Origin: Manis javanica | Lineage: Eukaryota; Chordata; Mammalia; Pholidota; Manidae | DNA: 64,000 nt | Direction of reading: 5' to 3' | Assembly (NCBI RefSeq): GCF_040802235.1 | Contig: NC_133172.1 | Span: forward strand, 62,131,613 to 62,195,612 | Notes under the pieces: model-generated | What the model saw: the letters and a program-made list of their open reading frames with translations, nothing else | What the model was told of the DNA's origin: nothing | Databases searched by the model: none | Shown: in pieces, positions 31,501-43,400 of the stretch | How positions within the stretch are numbered: position 1 is the stretch's first letter | How the letters are laid out: every line of letters starts with the position of its first letter | Made by a program: the position numbers and the translations under genes

Positions 31501-34500
31501 GTGTGGGCTAGAACTGAAGGCAGGGGACAGACGCCACAGGAAGTAGACACCAGGACGCTCCTGCAGGCTCTGGAGCTGAGTGGACCCGGGTCAAGTGCAT
31601 CTCTGCCACACTGGCATGCCGTGTGCCCAGGAAAAATCAACCCACCCACTGCATTCCTCTTCCGGAACATTCCCGCAGTTGTCGGCCTCTTTCAACCACA
31701 GGTGGCAAGGTAGAGATACTCCACAGTGAAGGAAGACACATGGGTGACTGGCTCTGGCTCGGTCCATGGCCAGCTACACGTGACCCCTGGCTGCAGGACG
31801 CACTAGCTGGCGGGGTGGGGGCCAGTGGGTCCTCTCTGGACTTCGGTTATCCGTCTGAGCAGGGATGCCCCGCAGAAGTGATCATGATGATTAGGTGAAA
31901 CACGCACTTGCACATCTACATAATTTAAATTTCCATTATAGCTTCAGTTACATGTACTTATTTATACATATCATTTATATATGAATACCATTGTAATATC
32001 AATGAAATTATGCAACTGATTATTAATGAATAAATCACCCTCCAAACTTAAAGCAGCAAAAGTCATTTACTGCAGGCCAGACTTCAATCTGGGCAGTGCT
32101 CTGGGGGCATCGGCCCAGATGGTTCCTCTGGGCTAGAGGACCCACCTCCAAGCGGAGCGCCCGCACAGCTGCCGGGTGGGCCTCTGCGCACAGCCCGGGC
32201 CTCCTCGGTGTGGTGGCCCGGCTCCAGGACGAACCCCGAGCTGCCAGTCTCAGACTCCGCATGCCAGCCAGCAGCGTCCCGGGGCACTCCGGCCACAGCC
32301 TGTTAACCAGGCTGTCCCCCCGGTGCCGGATTCAAGGGGGTGGGCACCCCCTTCTCTCCATGAAGGAGTGCAGGAGAGCTTTGCGGCCACATTTTACTAT
32401 GGCCACAGCATTTAAAACAGCTCAATGAACACAGCGATTTCTTACCAGGAGGAAAGGCGGTGCGCTCAGGTGGGCAGCACCCCTCCCAGGGTGCTGTGGG
32501 AGCTGGTCCTGTTCACCACACACTAACCCCCTCCAGCTTTCATGTACGGAGTTCTGCGTAAGATTTATATTGGAGAAAGGCTTCCCCAGGACTCCCTTCA
32601 AAGAAGTCTTAAAAATGGCTTAGAGCCCATGGCCCTCGTTTTAGAGGTATCTGTTCTGTCTGGAACTCTGGTTGGATGAGATCCAGATGGGGGAGTGGGT
32701 TTAGCAATCTCCGTTCAGTGATTTCTGCCGCGGGCAGGGGCGTAGGACTCAGAAGAGACCTCTTGGAAAGAGCCATCTGCAAGCCAGAGCTTCCCGGGGG
32801 CAGCTCCTGTGGTGAGGCTTCCCAAGAGGCTGGGGTTTGGCACAAAGGCAGAAAGCTTCATTATCTCATGCCAAGTCAGATCGTCCAGACCTGGTCCCTG
32901 AACGCGCCGAGTGCAGGTTTCTCATGCTGGCCGGCAAGCGCCCAGCGGGTTACCGGTGTCTGCTGGGGCGCAGGGCACACGGGGTGGTGCGTCTTCCCTC
33001 CCCTGCCGTCCCACCTGACGTTCCACCCTCTCTCCAAAGACGAGCTTCTCTGTGGTTTCAGCTGCACCTGCCCTTCCCCGAGGTAGTCCTGCTCCACCTT
33101 TACCCGCCACCTTCCACTTAGGTGGCGACAGGGGCGAGGTACGTGGGTCACCGGGTGACAGTGAGAGGCCAACTGGTGCCCAAAGGGTGGCAGACCTCTG
33201 GGAGCGTGCAGGGTGTAAACAGCACTGTCTTTGCTCGTCTGCTGGGAGAGGAAGGAAGTGAGGGGAGCAAAGCTCTGCTCTTCAGGGCAGAAGCCAGAGC
33301 GGGAGTGGGGCTGTGCCCCTGTCCAGGCCTGGGGCCCTGAACGAGCCCCTTCAGCCTTCTGAGAGCGGCTTTCTTCCATTATGAGAGCCATCCGTTTTCC
33401 ATCCATTTTTCGTGCATGGAACCAATTCTTACCAAAAGGCTTGACTCTTGCCCACAGGGGTGTGCAGCCCTGGCATTGGGGAGCCTCCAGCCCAGGGGGG
33501 CCCAGGTGTGAGAAGTGGGGTATAGAAGGGGAAAGAGATTTGGGGCGATTATCTGTGACAGTCAGCTCTGCCAAAAGTGGCTGTGGGACCAGGTAGGGGC
33601 TCACTTGCTCCTGAGTGGCCTCAGTCTCCTCATTTGCAGAAATGGGGAGAGCGCTGCTCCCCACATCAGGGGGCTGAGACAGCGAGTGCCGGGGCCTGGC
33701 CCACAGGGAACATGTGACAGGAGCACCCATCTGCCCAGGGAAGCCAGACGCCAAGGACCAGGGCAGACGGGCACTGCCCGAGGACCCCAGACTGACTTCA
33801 GGTGCGGAGACAAGTATTGTAAATACTTCTGGCTGTCATTCCAAAAGTGACTTGGGTGAAACTGAATAAAACAATCTACACAGGGACAGATATTAGCAAA
33901 GAAATCACAATGGTCTTTAGGGTGCAGGATCATTCCTTTCCCGATGTCTCCCAAACAGTTTCCGAGGCTTGTTGGAGTTCTAGCTCACCTTCAGCCACTT
34001 TGCTGCACGGTAGGAATCCCGTGCGTATCATCTTTTCAACAAGCAGCATGACTGGGTCTGTTGCTGAAACACTTTGAAGAACAAGAGGTTTGGAGAGCCC
34101 GCCACCGCTCCACGTAGCTGAGAGGAAGCTATGAACTGCGTATGTCTTCCGGATGCCTTGACACACACGCAGCCTCCATGAGAAGCCTGCGGAATGCCGA
34201 TGCGCACGCTGCCCCTTCAAGGCCAGCGCCCCGTCACAGAGCTGCCGCTCAACCAGGGAGAGCTGAGCAAGGGCAGGGGTGCCTTGGCCGGACGGCCAGC
34301 CGTGAATCAGTTTTGCTGGGCAGCATGGTGGCGTTCAGGAGCCCGTGGGAGGAAGGACGGTGGGAGAAACAGAGCACCAAGAGGTTTGGCCTTTCTCCTT
34401 GAGTTGGAGATTCTTTTCCAGATGTGAAAACTGCACTGTTCCACTGACTCCCCAACCCCCTTTTCTGCAAGTATGACATGGATTACATGCCTGACCCAAA

Positions 34501-36714
34501 ACACTCCAGAAAAGCAATGAATCTTCCATGCTGACAGCTTTACCAACTCAGCTTAGGGGGCAGCTGGTTCACTGGCAATATTTTTATACAGCTTAAGAGG
34601 GACTTTTATTTGTTGCATTTGGCAGGGTTAAAAAGGATAACACTAATAACTGCATAAACTGCACTAGTTAATTGGCTACCTGGAAAAGTGTTTTTCAGAG
34701 AGCTCATCTTGGAAGGATAATTTCTGTGCCAATCAAAACCTGATAGTCTGAAGGGGACAAAGGAATGAACTCCTCGTTAAATCCAGGGTCTTGCTTATGA
34801 AGCCCTTGCCTATCCCAACATTTTAAGACATTCTCTTGCATTATCTCCAAGTTCTTTTGTACTTCCTATTGCAGTTAGATGTCTGAACAGCCGAGAATTT
34901 ATTCCCATGGGCAGTACGATCTAGAAATCCGAGTTGTTTTACTCAGCCCTCATATAGCAACAGTCAGCAGCTCTCGTTCCATGTCTTGAGCAAGTCCTCC
35001 CTCCCTTTGTAATTAATCTTATGTTCTTGATTCCTACCAGCTTCGGAACTCTCTTTTCTGTTCCACCGATGTGCTGACTCGCCGACACCATACTGCTTTA
35101 GGTTCTGAAGCTTCAGAGTGTGTTCTGACCCCCGAGGAGGGGAAATCCCTTCTCCTTGCTCTCGCCTGTTGCTGAGCATTCACGTGCACCCGACTGAGCT
35201 CCACGGGGAAGCCCTGCGGGGACTGTGACAGTCATGGATAGCGTCTTAGCACAGGGAGTCAGCCTCCTATCTCAGCCACTTGGCTGCTTGCTTTCCCTAT
35301 GCTGATCAATGTCCCACGAATACAAAAATGATAAACTCGTTCACAGGATCTTGATGTCAATACATCTGGGTTATTCTGGCTGCACGTGACAGAAAACCCA
35401 AGCAATGCGGCTTAACCAGGAGGGATAACTCAGTACGTACGGCAGGCCGGACACGGGGCTCCCGGGGTGTGACCGAGATCCAGCACCTCCGCCTTGGCCC
35501 CGGTGGACCCGCTCACACGTTTATCCCGAGTTGCGGCACATTTACCAACATTCTCGCAGCTTGGGCACCGCAGGGAGTGACCAGAGAGGCACAAACTCGC
35601 TCCTGTTCTCCTGGAACACTATTCTAATGGCAACAAATCAGCAAAACAGACAACAGAAACTAAACAGGCATGCCATGTACAGGAGGTGTTCTAGAAAAAA
35701 AACCAGAAAATGGAGCGGGGAGTTCAGAGGATCAGATGCTGCCTACAGGACGGGCCTCCGACGTGCGTGCTGGACACCGAGGGGCAAGGCGGGACAGCCG
35801 TGCGGGCAGGGTGGGCAGCTCAGGAGGAGAGGCGTGAGCCCAGGAGCCCTATGGGGGGACTTGGCCCGTGTGAAGGGGCTCCTACCTCCCCCTTTTATTC
35901 ATGACACCTTGGGAAAGGGGTCTGCATTTAATAAGCAAGCCTAAGGACGGATTTTCTTTCTGAAGTCAGCACAGTATTTTCATTACAAAACCAATGAGAA
36001 AATGCTTTTTCAGAGGGAGACTGAGGGTCCTGAGAACACTTCCTTCAAAGTACATGCACAGCCTGTCTCTTGAGGCCTAATAATGTGCTTAAGACACGCT
36101 CTCAAGACCCTCTGGCAAAAAGATTAAAATTTCCAATGCATATAAATTTGAAAAAAATGGAATCTCCACTTACATGCTTATTTTGACTTTTTGCCCAGGA
36201 TCAATTGCAAATGCACTTCTGTTTAGAAAGCATAGTTCAGCCAAAATCCAGCCTAACAGGAAGAGAGAACTGGAGGAAAACCCCAGAAGCATAAGTTGCT
36301 GGGCAAACTGAGTGTGCGGGCTTCGTGAAGTGGGCTGGGACACCTCATTTCCCAAAGCCAGTGTCACCTGCAAGGCAGGGCTTCTTGCTGTGCACAGGGA
36401 CCGGAGTGGGCAGCAGAGGGCCCCAACCTGAGGGGGCAGCAGCCGGGAAGGTGGGGAGGCGCAGAGGAGACCCGCGGGGTCCACAGCAGCTGGGCGCTCC
36501 CCCTGCGACGCTGGACTGAGCCGTGAGTCTGCACCCAAGAGACGCAGCGTCTACCTTCCGCCCAGGAGCGCGAGGCCAAGGATCCCAGGCCTGGAGGGCA
36601 CTCTGGTCTGCCCCGCCCTGCTCTGCACTGGCCCGCCCCAGGCAGGAGCCTCTGCCGGCGTTCTCAGACCGGCGCTCCTCTCACATCCAGAACACAGACT
36701 CTAGTAAAGCACAG
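25576..36714. other. Gene-free region between FOXF1 and MTHFSD
   Basis: The two genes converge here: FOXF1 ends at about 25,570 and MTHFSD at about 36,715. I see no gene between them. AT-rich repeat-free islands at 26,290-26,450, 30,260-30,400, 31,900-32,060, 33,800-33,920 and 34,560-34,740 stand out from GC-rich surroundings and are candidate enhancers. MIR fragments are scattered through it. Confidence 0.75.
30905..31035 (+). repeat. MIR SINE
   Basis: A sense MIR pattern: AGGTCAGTTAACCTCTCGGA, a GGAAAATGGGATGCAAAT stretch, and CTGAGGGTTAAGTGAGTGAA. Confidence 0.7.
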
Positions 36715-37007
36715 TCATCATCTACTTCCACATATTTATTGCCCGCCTGGTCCCTGAACCCTGTAAACTGCTGTCTGTACAGAGAAATCAGCACGGCTGT
36801 GACATCCAACAGGCCCAAGGGCCGGGATGAACCTGAACACAGGAAGTGTGACTGTGTGACAGCTAATTTCCCTGCGCACCAGGCAGTAGCTGAAGGCTGC
36901 GACTTCCTAGAGCGGTGTGAACTCAACGCGGCTCCTGCAGAACAGCTCCTCCGCGTCCTGCCATGCCGGCCTGAAGTCCACAGGGCCCAGAGAGGGACAG
37001 TCACAGG
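36715..37007 (-). other. MTHFSD: MTHFSD 3' UTR
   Basis: A short 3' UTR of about 290 nt between the stop codon and the cleavage region that follows the AATAAA at 36740-36735. No other coding or RNA feature is visible in it. Confidence 0.75.
36735..36740 (-). terminator. MTHFSD: MTHFSD poly(A) signal AATAAA
   Basis: Canonical AATAAA on the minus strand, read as TTTATT on the plus strand, about 270 nt past the MTHFSD stop. A TGTGCTT-type stretch follows downstream. Confidence 0.75.
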
Positions 37008-37496
37008 TCAGAGACATCTGGGAGATGGTCCAGCCTGGCTGCCTGTCGAGTCGCCGTCCCTCTGCTGCCTGGCCAGTGCCACCCTCAAGGTGCTGGTGCC
37101 CAGGCTTAAGCCCTGCAAGCAGGACATGGCCTGCTGGGCCGAGGCAGGGTCCTGGTAATGGAGCAAGGCCCCGTGCTGTGGCCCCTGCCAGGTAAGCCGC
37201 CGGGGGGCTGCACCCAGGTCTCGGAGGGCTCTCTTCAGCTCCCTCACTCGGGCATCTCGGGGAAGGTTCCCAATATAAACAGTGTTAGGGGGCACATCCC
37301 CCAGCTGCATGGAACCTGACCCCGGCTGGGGTGGGTCCTGGGGTCTCCTGGCAGTGCTCAGGGGAGCTGGCTGCTGGCTGCTCACTTCCGGAAGGTGCTG
37401 GCGCTCATCCTGAAGGGTGACATCTTTCCCAGCCCGCTTCTCTTGGTAGCGAAGGCTTCTGAGTATTGGAATCTTCCTCATCATCTCAGAGCTGAT
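37008..37496 (-). CDS. MTHFSD: MTHFSD coding exon 8 (linker plus RRM, stop)
   Basis: 489 nt including the stop. The acceptor is TACTTTTTCAG| at 37497. It begins [16 protein letters not shown], passes through a low-complexity Pro/Gln/Ser linker of about 50 residues, and ends with one RRM ([20 protein letters not shown] and onwards to TLRVALAR). The linker and the tail after VALARQQRD look fast-evolving. The stop is at 37008-37010. The RNP1 strand is divergent (HGALLHY rather than the usual aromatic-rich KGFGFVxF form), so RNA contact may be unusual. Confidence 0.96.
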   Translation of the reverse strand: MSSEMMRKIPILRSLRYQEKRAGKDVTLQDERQHLPEVSSQQPAPLSTARRPQDPPQPGSGSMQLGDVPPNTVYIGNLPRDARVRELKRALRDLGAAPRRLTWQGPQHGALLHYQDPASAQQAMSCLQGLSLGTSTLRVALARQQRDGDSTGSQAGPSPRCL

Positions 37497-40400
37497 CTGA
37501 AAAAGTAAAGCAGCCCCAGCTAGTCCTGGGGTATCAGGAAGGCCATAACCTGGGCACGAGGGAGAAAGCAATGTCCCAGGGCCCTCTGCCATGCACTCAC
37601 ATAAGTCTCTCTCTGCCAGGCTGCACCGGTGGTCCAACCTTCTGGGGAGGAGGGCCCCACTGCCTTAATCAGTAGTTTTGCATCCCCTCCCTACCACCAG
37701 CTTAAGTGTGACCTGGCCCCTCGGAGCCTTGGGGCTGTGTGCCCAGCATGCCACGGCAGCTCGCAGAGAGCAGCTCTATCTTCCTAGAGGCCAGGAAGCA
37801 GACAGCTGAAGCCTCCTGTTCACAAGGGGCGTAGCTAAGGGCACAGGAGTAGGGGCTGCAGGCCACGAACGGCAGCTCCCCAGTGACCCTGCAGGGTAAT
37901 GGGGGATCCGCGCTCCAGTCCCTCCCCCCAGCCTATGCCTTTGGGTGGGATGAGGTCTCCGCGAGGGCTGCAGGTGTCTCCCCTCCCCTCCACCCGCTGC
38001 AGAGGACATTTCTCAGAGCTAACCCTTCAAGGCACTACTGAAAATGCAGAAAAAGGCACATCTGAACAGAATACCACCTCTGAAAACACCTGCCCGGAAC
38101 TGGCCACCAGGCTTGCTGAACAAGCTGCAGGGGCCGTGCCCACCTGCTGGGGCAGACGCGCTGGGGGCTGCCCCTTAATCAGGCTGAGCCTGGACAGCGC
38201 AGCTCGAGGCGGTGGCTCCCCACAAAAGTGGGTAATGGCATACGTATCAGCACACGGAGGAGCCAGGTACAACAATTCTACATAAATGGCTCAACTTGTA
38301 TCAATGTCGTCACATTCAGAATCGCATGTGACTCAGGGCAGGGCTCTTACCCTCTCTGGGTGGCATAGACCCTTGAGAGACGTGGGGGCTCCCCCCAAGA
38401 ACTACTGCCCCACGGTTTTGTGTGCAATTTCCCGAAAGCTATTCAGGGACCTGCGAGCCCCGAGGCACACAGGCCCGGGATCAGGCTGGGTAGGCAGTGT
38501 GAGGGCCAAACACCCGCAAACACCCGAGAACAGCTGAGTACCCCCCCAACATAAAAGCCTCAATCCTTGATCCGCACCAGGCCCTCCCTCCCAGCACCCG
38601 CAGACAGAGCTCCCCGCCTGGCAAAGCCCTTCCGCAGGTTGAGTCCTCCCCCATGGGGCAGCCCCCTACTCCATAGCCACGCCAGCGGCCTCAGGGTGGG
38701 CACACGCCTACTCCGCCCCTCAGAGGGGCACACAGACCCCCGGCGGCCGCCCTGCCCCCTCGGGTGTCTCTGACACACGCGAGTCTGGTCTCTGCCTGGA
38801 GACGTCCACAGGACGTGATGATCCCCTTCTAACCAAAAGGAGCTCCTCCCTGGTGACCCTCTGCACGTCTCCTGAAACGACTTGTCTGAAGCGACTAGAC
38901 ATGTTCTGGGTCCCCAACAACCCCGCAGATGACCACGGGCCACCCGCGCCGCCCCTCCCATGCCCCACCCTCAGCCTGCCTTCTTGAAGAGGCCAGATTC
39001 TCCTGTGCTCTTGGAGTTTTTAAAAACAGATTTAAACTGGCCATAACTACATTCATAAGGGTTTCTTAAATTACTAGATCCAGCATTTAGGAAGGATGAT
39101 CAAATTTAAAACTACGATTACAATCAAAGAAAACAGGTGACTATGCACTTATATGAAGAACTAAATGCAGCCCCCACTCTGACACCCAGTGAACACGGCA
39201 CTCGTGCCAGGAGGAGCTGCTTCGGCAGGTGGCCACCCCCAAGCGCCGTAAGTCCCATGTGCATTTGCTCAGGGGGACCACAGGGTGGAAGGAAGTGTTC
39301 TTGGGAAACCCACCCCCCGGGCCAGGCTCCACATTCAGGCAGCAGAAATGCATCGTGAAACGTGTCTTGTGAAGCAAAAATACAGCATGTGCATGTCACA
39401 GGAGCCACTGTACCCTGAGCTGGCACGCATCAAACTGTGGTCACTTGAATCATGAAAGCGTTTTAACCACACATTACAAATTAACAAAGTCTATAGCACT
39501 GTCCCACGGCCATGCACAAAGGGACCAAACATTTACAAAGGGAAATGCAGAAAATGTTCTGCTTTTGCACGGAACAGCTCGCTTCCAGAGCGGGATGTCT
39601 CTGAGGCTAAGGAATGACGAAGCCTAATGAATGCCGGCTCGCTCCTCCACGCTCGCCCACGAGCCCTAAAAGGAAGCATCTCCCTAACTCCGCGGTGGCT
39701 TCTGCCACTCTCCCAGCTGTTACCGTCTCTGTCCTCTGTGGAACGGCGTGGGGTCTCGGCTGCCCCACAGCTCACAGAGAGGCCTCCGTGCACCAACCGG
39801 GAGGGCTGGGCTCCACACCCAGGACGGCCCGCCACAGCGCTATTCTGTCCCCCGGCTGGCAGTTAGGGACATTCGTTACGTGCTGTCAAACTGCCATGTG
39901 AAATGAAGAATTTTGCTTGTTAACCAAACGTTAAAAAAAATATCTCTGCCTTTCTGTAACTAAGCACTCCATTAAAAAATAGTATAAAGCAAATTTGATT
40001 TTCTTTTATATGCTACAACCACTCTTCACTAAAGCATACGGACGTCAGTCATTTACAAATACGTTATTCTCATTAAAGATTAAATTAAAAAACCGGTCCC
40101 CTAGAAATACCTATGCTAAGCCCAATACAAATCAGAACTCTCTCAGGCATCCCTTGCCAACCCAAAAAGAAGAGACTGGTTCTGACCTTACCTCGCCCAC
40201 TCAACCAGTTTTACAATCAGGGGTTAAGCTGCTCTTCTTTCTGGCTCTCACTGTACTTGACCAGAAAATAAGGACAGTGAGAGGAATGATCCCTAAAATC
40301 CCTCTCATTCTAGAACGTGAGGACATGTTCAAGCAGCTGCTAGCAAAGAGGAACCCCGGAAATACTTCGAATGTGAAATAGCGATTTCCACAAAAATTAC

Positions 40401-43400
40401 TCGTTCTCTTGCATGAGTCTGGCCCTTACCATTCACTGATGGTAAGTGATGGTAAGCTTCCAGATACTTCTGATAACGGGGATGAGACGATCCCACAGAG
40501 GAAGCGTGCAGGGGCGGCGGGGGCAGGAACGCCGAGGAACGTGTCGCCTCCCCGACGTCGGTCGTGCCTGGGAGCCGCCACCCGCTCTACCTGCCTTGCC
40601 TCCGAACTGCAACACGGCTCGCTTTAGACATCCTTCTGCCAGAAGTGGAGCAAAGATGTCGACAGGAAAAGGCTCCACAGGGTCACCCCTTTATCATCAC
40701 ACTCCTGCCGTGTGTCCTAAAGGCCAAGCAGGCGGTGGCCACACCCCGTCACCGAACAGACCATGTCCCAGTGTCGGGGAGACGGTTCTCCTGGGAGTGA
40801 CCACACACAGATCTCTGCGTTGCTATACATTTCTTGAGGACACATTCCTAGAAGGTGGATTATTGGGGCAGGTACAGTAATCCTTTTTAAATAAAAGCAT
40901 CCATCAGCCCTCTTAACTTACTGGCCCAGTTGCAGGCAGGTGTCAGCTCACATTTAGCTGTTATTTCCACAGAACCAATGTCCGCACGGGATCTGAAATC
41001 GAGCCTCCGTGTCCCCGGACTCTGCGCTCACAGAAGGCCCTTCTCCCAAATCCTGAGCCTGCCATTCTCCAGAAGTCAGTCAGCAAGCTGCGACCCTGAG
41101 CACAACCCTCCCAAACGGGCCAACTGTGAAGCTACAGAATCACCGGATTCTTTGAGGCTAAACACAGAATGACGCTGGCAGAATCTGATTTCCTTAATTG
41201 AGAAAATGAGCTGCCTTGGGAAAGTCAGACGCCTAGGTAAGGCGGCTGGCGTCACACTCTGCCTGTACCAGCGACAACTCCTTTCGGGCAGCTACTGTGG
41301 GCAGCGTGGGAGGTGGTCCTTTGATCTGCGGCGCTGGCGGCCAGGGGCGGCCTCCCGGGTGCCCAGGGAGGCTGTTCTCTGGAGCTGACACACGCCTGCT
41401 GCTGGGCCACGTCTCCGGGCTTGTCTTCAAGTGGGTCTTCCTCCCTCCCTCAGCTCCATTCTTGCTCGGCAGAAAATAAAACCTGCAGGGCCTGGCCGGC
41501 CGGGGGCCCCACGCCGGGCTGTGCGGGGTGAGCTGGGCTGCATGAGGCCGGCCCGAGCCTCGCCCGCAGAGGGCTGCCCTGCCGCCGCTTTCAAGGTGCT
41601 CACCTGGGTCTGGCGGGTGGCCATGCTCCTGAGCACAGCGTCCTACTGCTCTGCTGTGAGTCACCGGACGACACTGGCCCAGGGAGCTGACTAGGCTGCA
41701 GGGGGGCCGCCCTCCAGGCCCTCAGGCTGGAGCAAAGGTGGCCGGGTAGATGGCCCTCGGCCCGTCGCAGATCGTCTTGTACAGGTAGGGACATCCAGAT
41801 CACTGTCCCAGAAACCAAAGGCCACCTGAGCTGGAAGAACTGCCTGGGGGTTCAGGACCACGCCCCCATCCCGATGGCCACGTCTCCAGCCTGGCAGACC
41901 AGGCGTCCGGGGAGCTCTGGGTTCTCAGGAGGGGGGCTTACGAGGAGGTGGAGCAGTGGCCGCCCCTCCTGGTGGGACGCGGCCAAGTCTCCCTACTTCT
42001 CCAGGTCACCGGGCCAGGAGACCACCTAGGAGACAGATGGGTCCCCTGCGCCCAGAGCAGATGCACCTTCCTGAAGGCAGAAGGGAAAAGAGAATGTCTC
42101 CATCTCCCTCAGTGAGAGGCAGTGGAGGGCACGGTGACAGCACGCAGCTGCGGGGAGGCATGGGTGAGAACCAGCCTTGCTCAGCAAGCCACGGACCGTG
42201 ACAAGGTTCTGCCAGACTGCTCGCAGTTATGACCACGTCGCTCTATGACAGCCACACAGGGGACGGTGGCCCTGGCTCAGCAGGCTCATGCCTGAGGCTC
42301 CCACACACTGCCGACAGGACCCCACTCAGGATAAGCAAGCGGGGGGCCTGGGGAGCGTGTGTCAAGGTCACAGACAGAGCGACTAGGCGGCACCATTACT
42401 GCTTCCCCACTCAGGCCCTGCACCACCAGCTATCTGTCCTGCGGGGTAGGGAGGCCCATGTGGTCCCAGAGGGTGGGGCAAGGAGGCCCCCCCTCAGAGC
42501 AGCTGCAGTCACACAACAGGGTCCCCATCAGACTGGTCCAGAGGCTGGAGGAGGGTTCACATTTCATGGAAGTTGGGACAAAGGCCAGGGAATCAAATGC
42601 TGCCTAGCCTTTGTGTATAAAGAACAAGTGAAAAAGTGTGTCCCATTTTGTACACATTTCATGACCTTCATCCCAGGGGTGTGTGGTTTTGAGAAGAAAA
42701 CTGTGATTCCGGGTTTTGCAATATACAAGAACACATTCTTGGATTCTGACACCCAGATGATACTGAGTCTCTGGGGAGGCTGTCATGGAAGGATACACCA
42801 GGGGTGCCACACAGTCTGTCTGAAATACTGTCATTGCCCAGCACTGAACTCCCCCCAGCCCCTCCTCAAATCTTCAGTGGAATTTAGGCGCTTTTTCCCA
42901 GCACCAAAAACAATCCTCTCTGGCTGCACCCGTCGCATGGCCAAAACAGCAACGATACAGGCTGCGTTCCGATACGTGACCCATGCAGAGATGACCGTGG
43001 GCAGCAGAACTGAGAACGCAGGACCCCAGACCAAGAAATGACCTTTTACAAGTGTGAGATGCTTCCAAGGCCTCATCAATGACCAGCACCTTCCAGGAAG
43101 ACGGGGAGAAGGGGAGGTCTCAACAAGCTATACGGGCCCCGGGCCTGCACGCAAAGAGACGGACCTGTCTCAGGAAACTCTGTTTGGTCTTGATTTGTGT
43201 AAGAGGGATTACATTCATCTAACATGCCTGACAGCCTGACTTGTTGCTATTTTTATAGTTTTCCTGTTAAAATCCGCAGAATGTAACCATGGCTGTTACC
43301 CAGAACAACACCTCTCTGCCCAGAGAGGCCTCCCAGGCGCTCCTAATGTGCACTGCAGGCGGCCCCCTGAGTCCTGCACGTCTCTGTGGCCAGCCACCCC

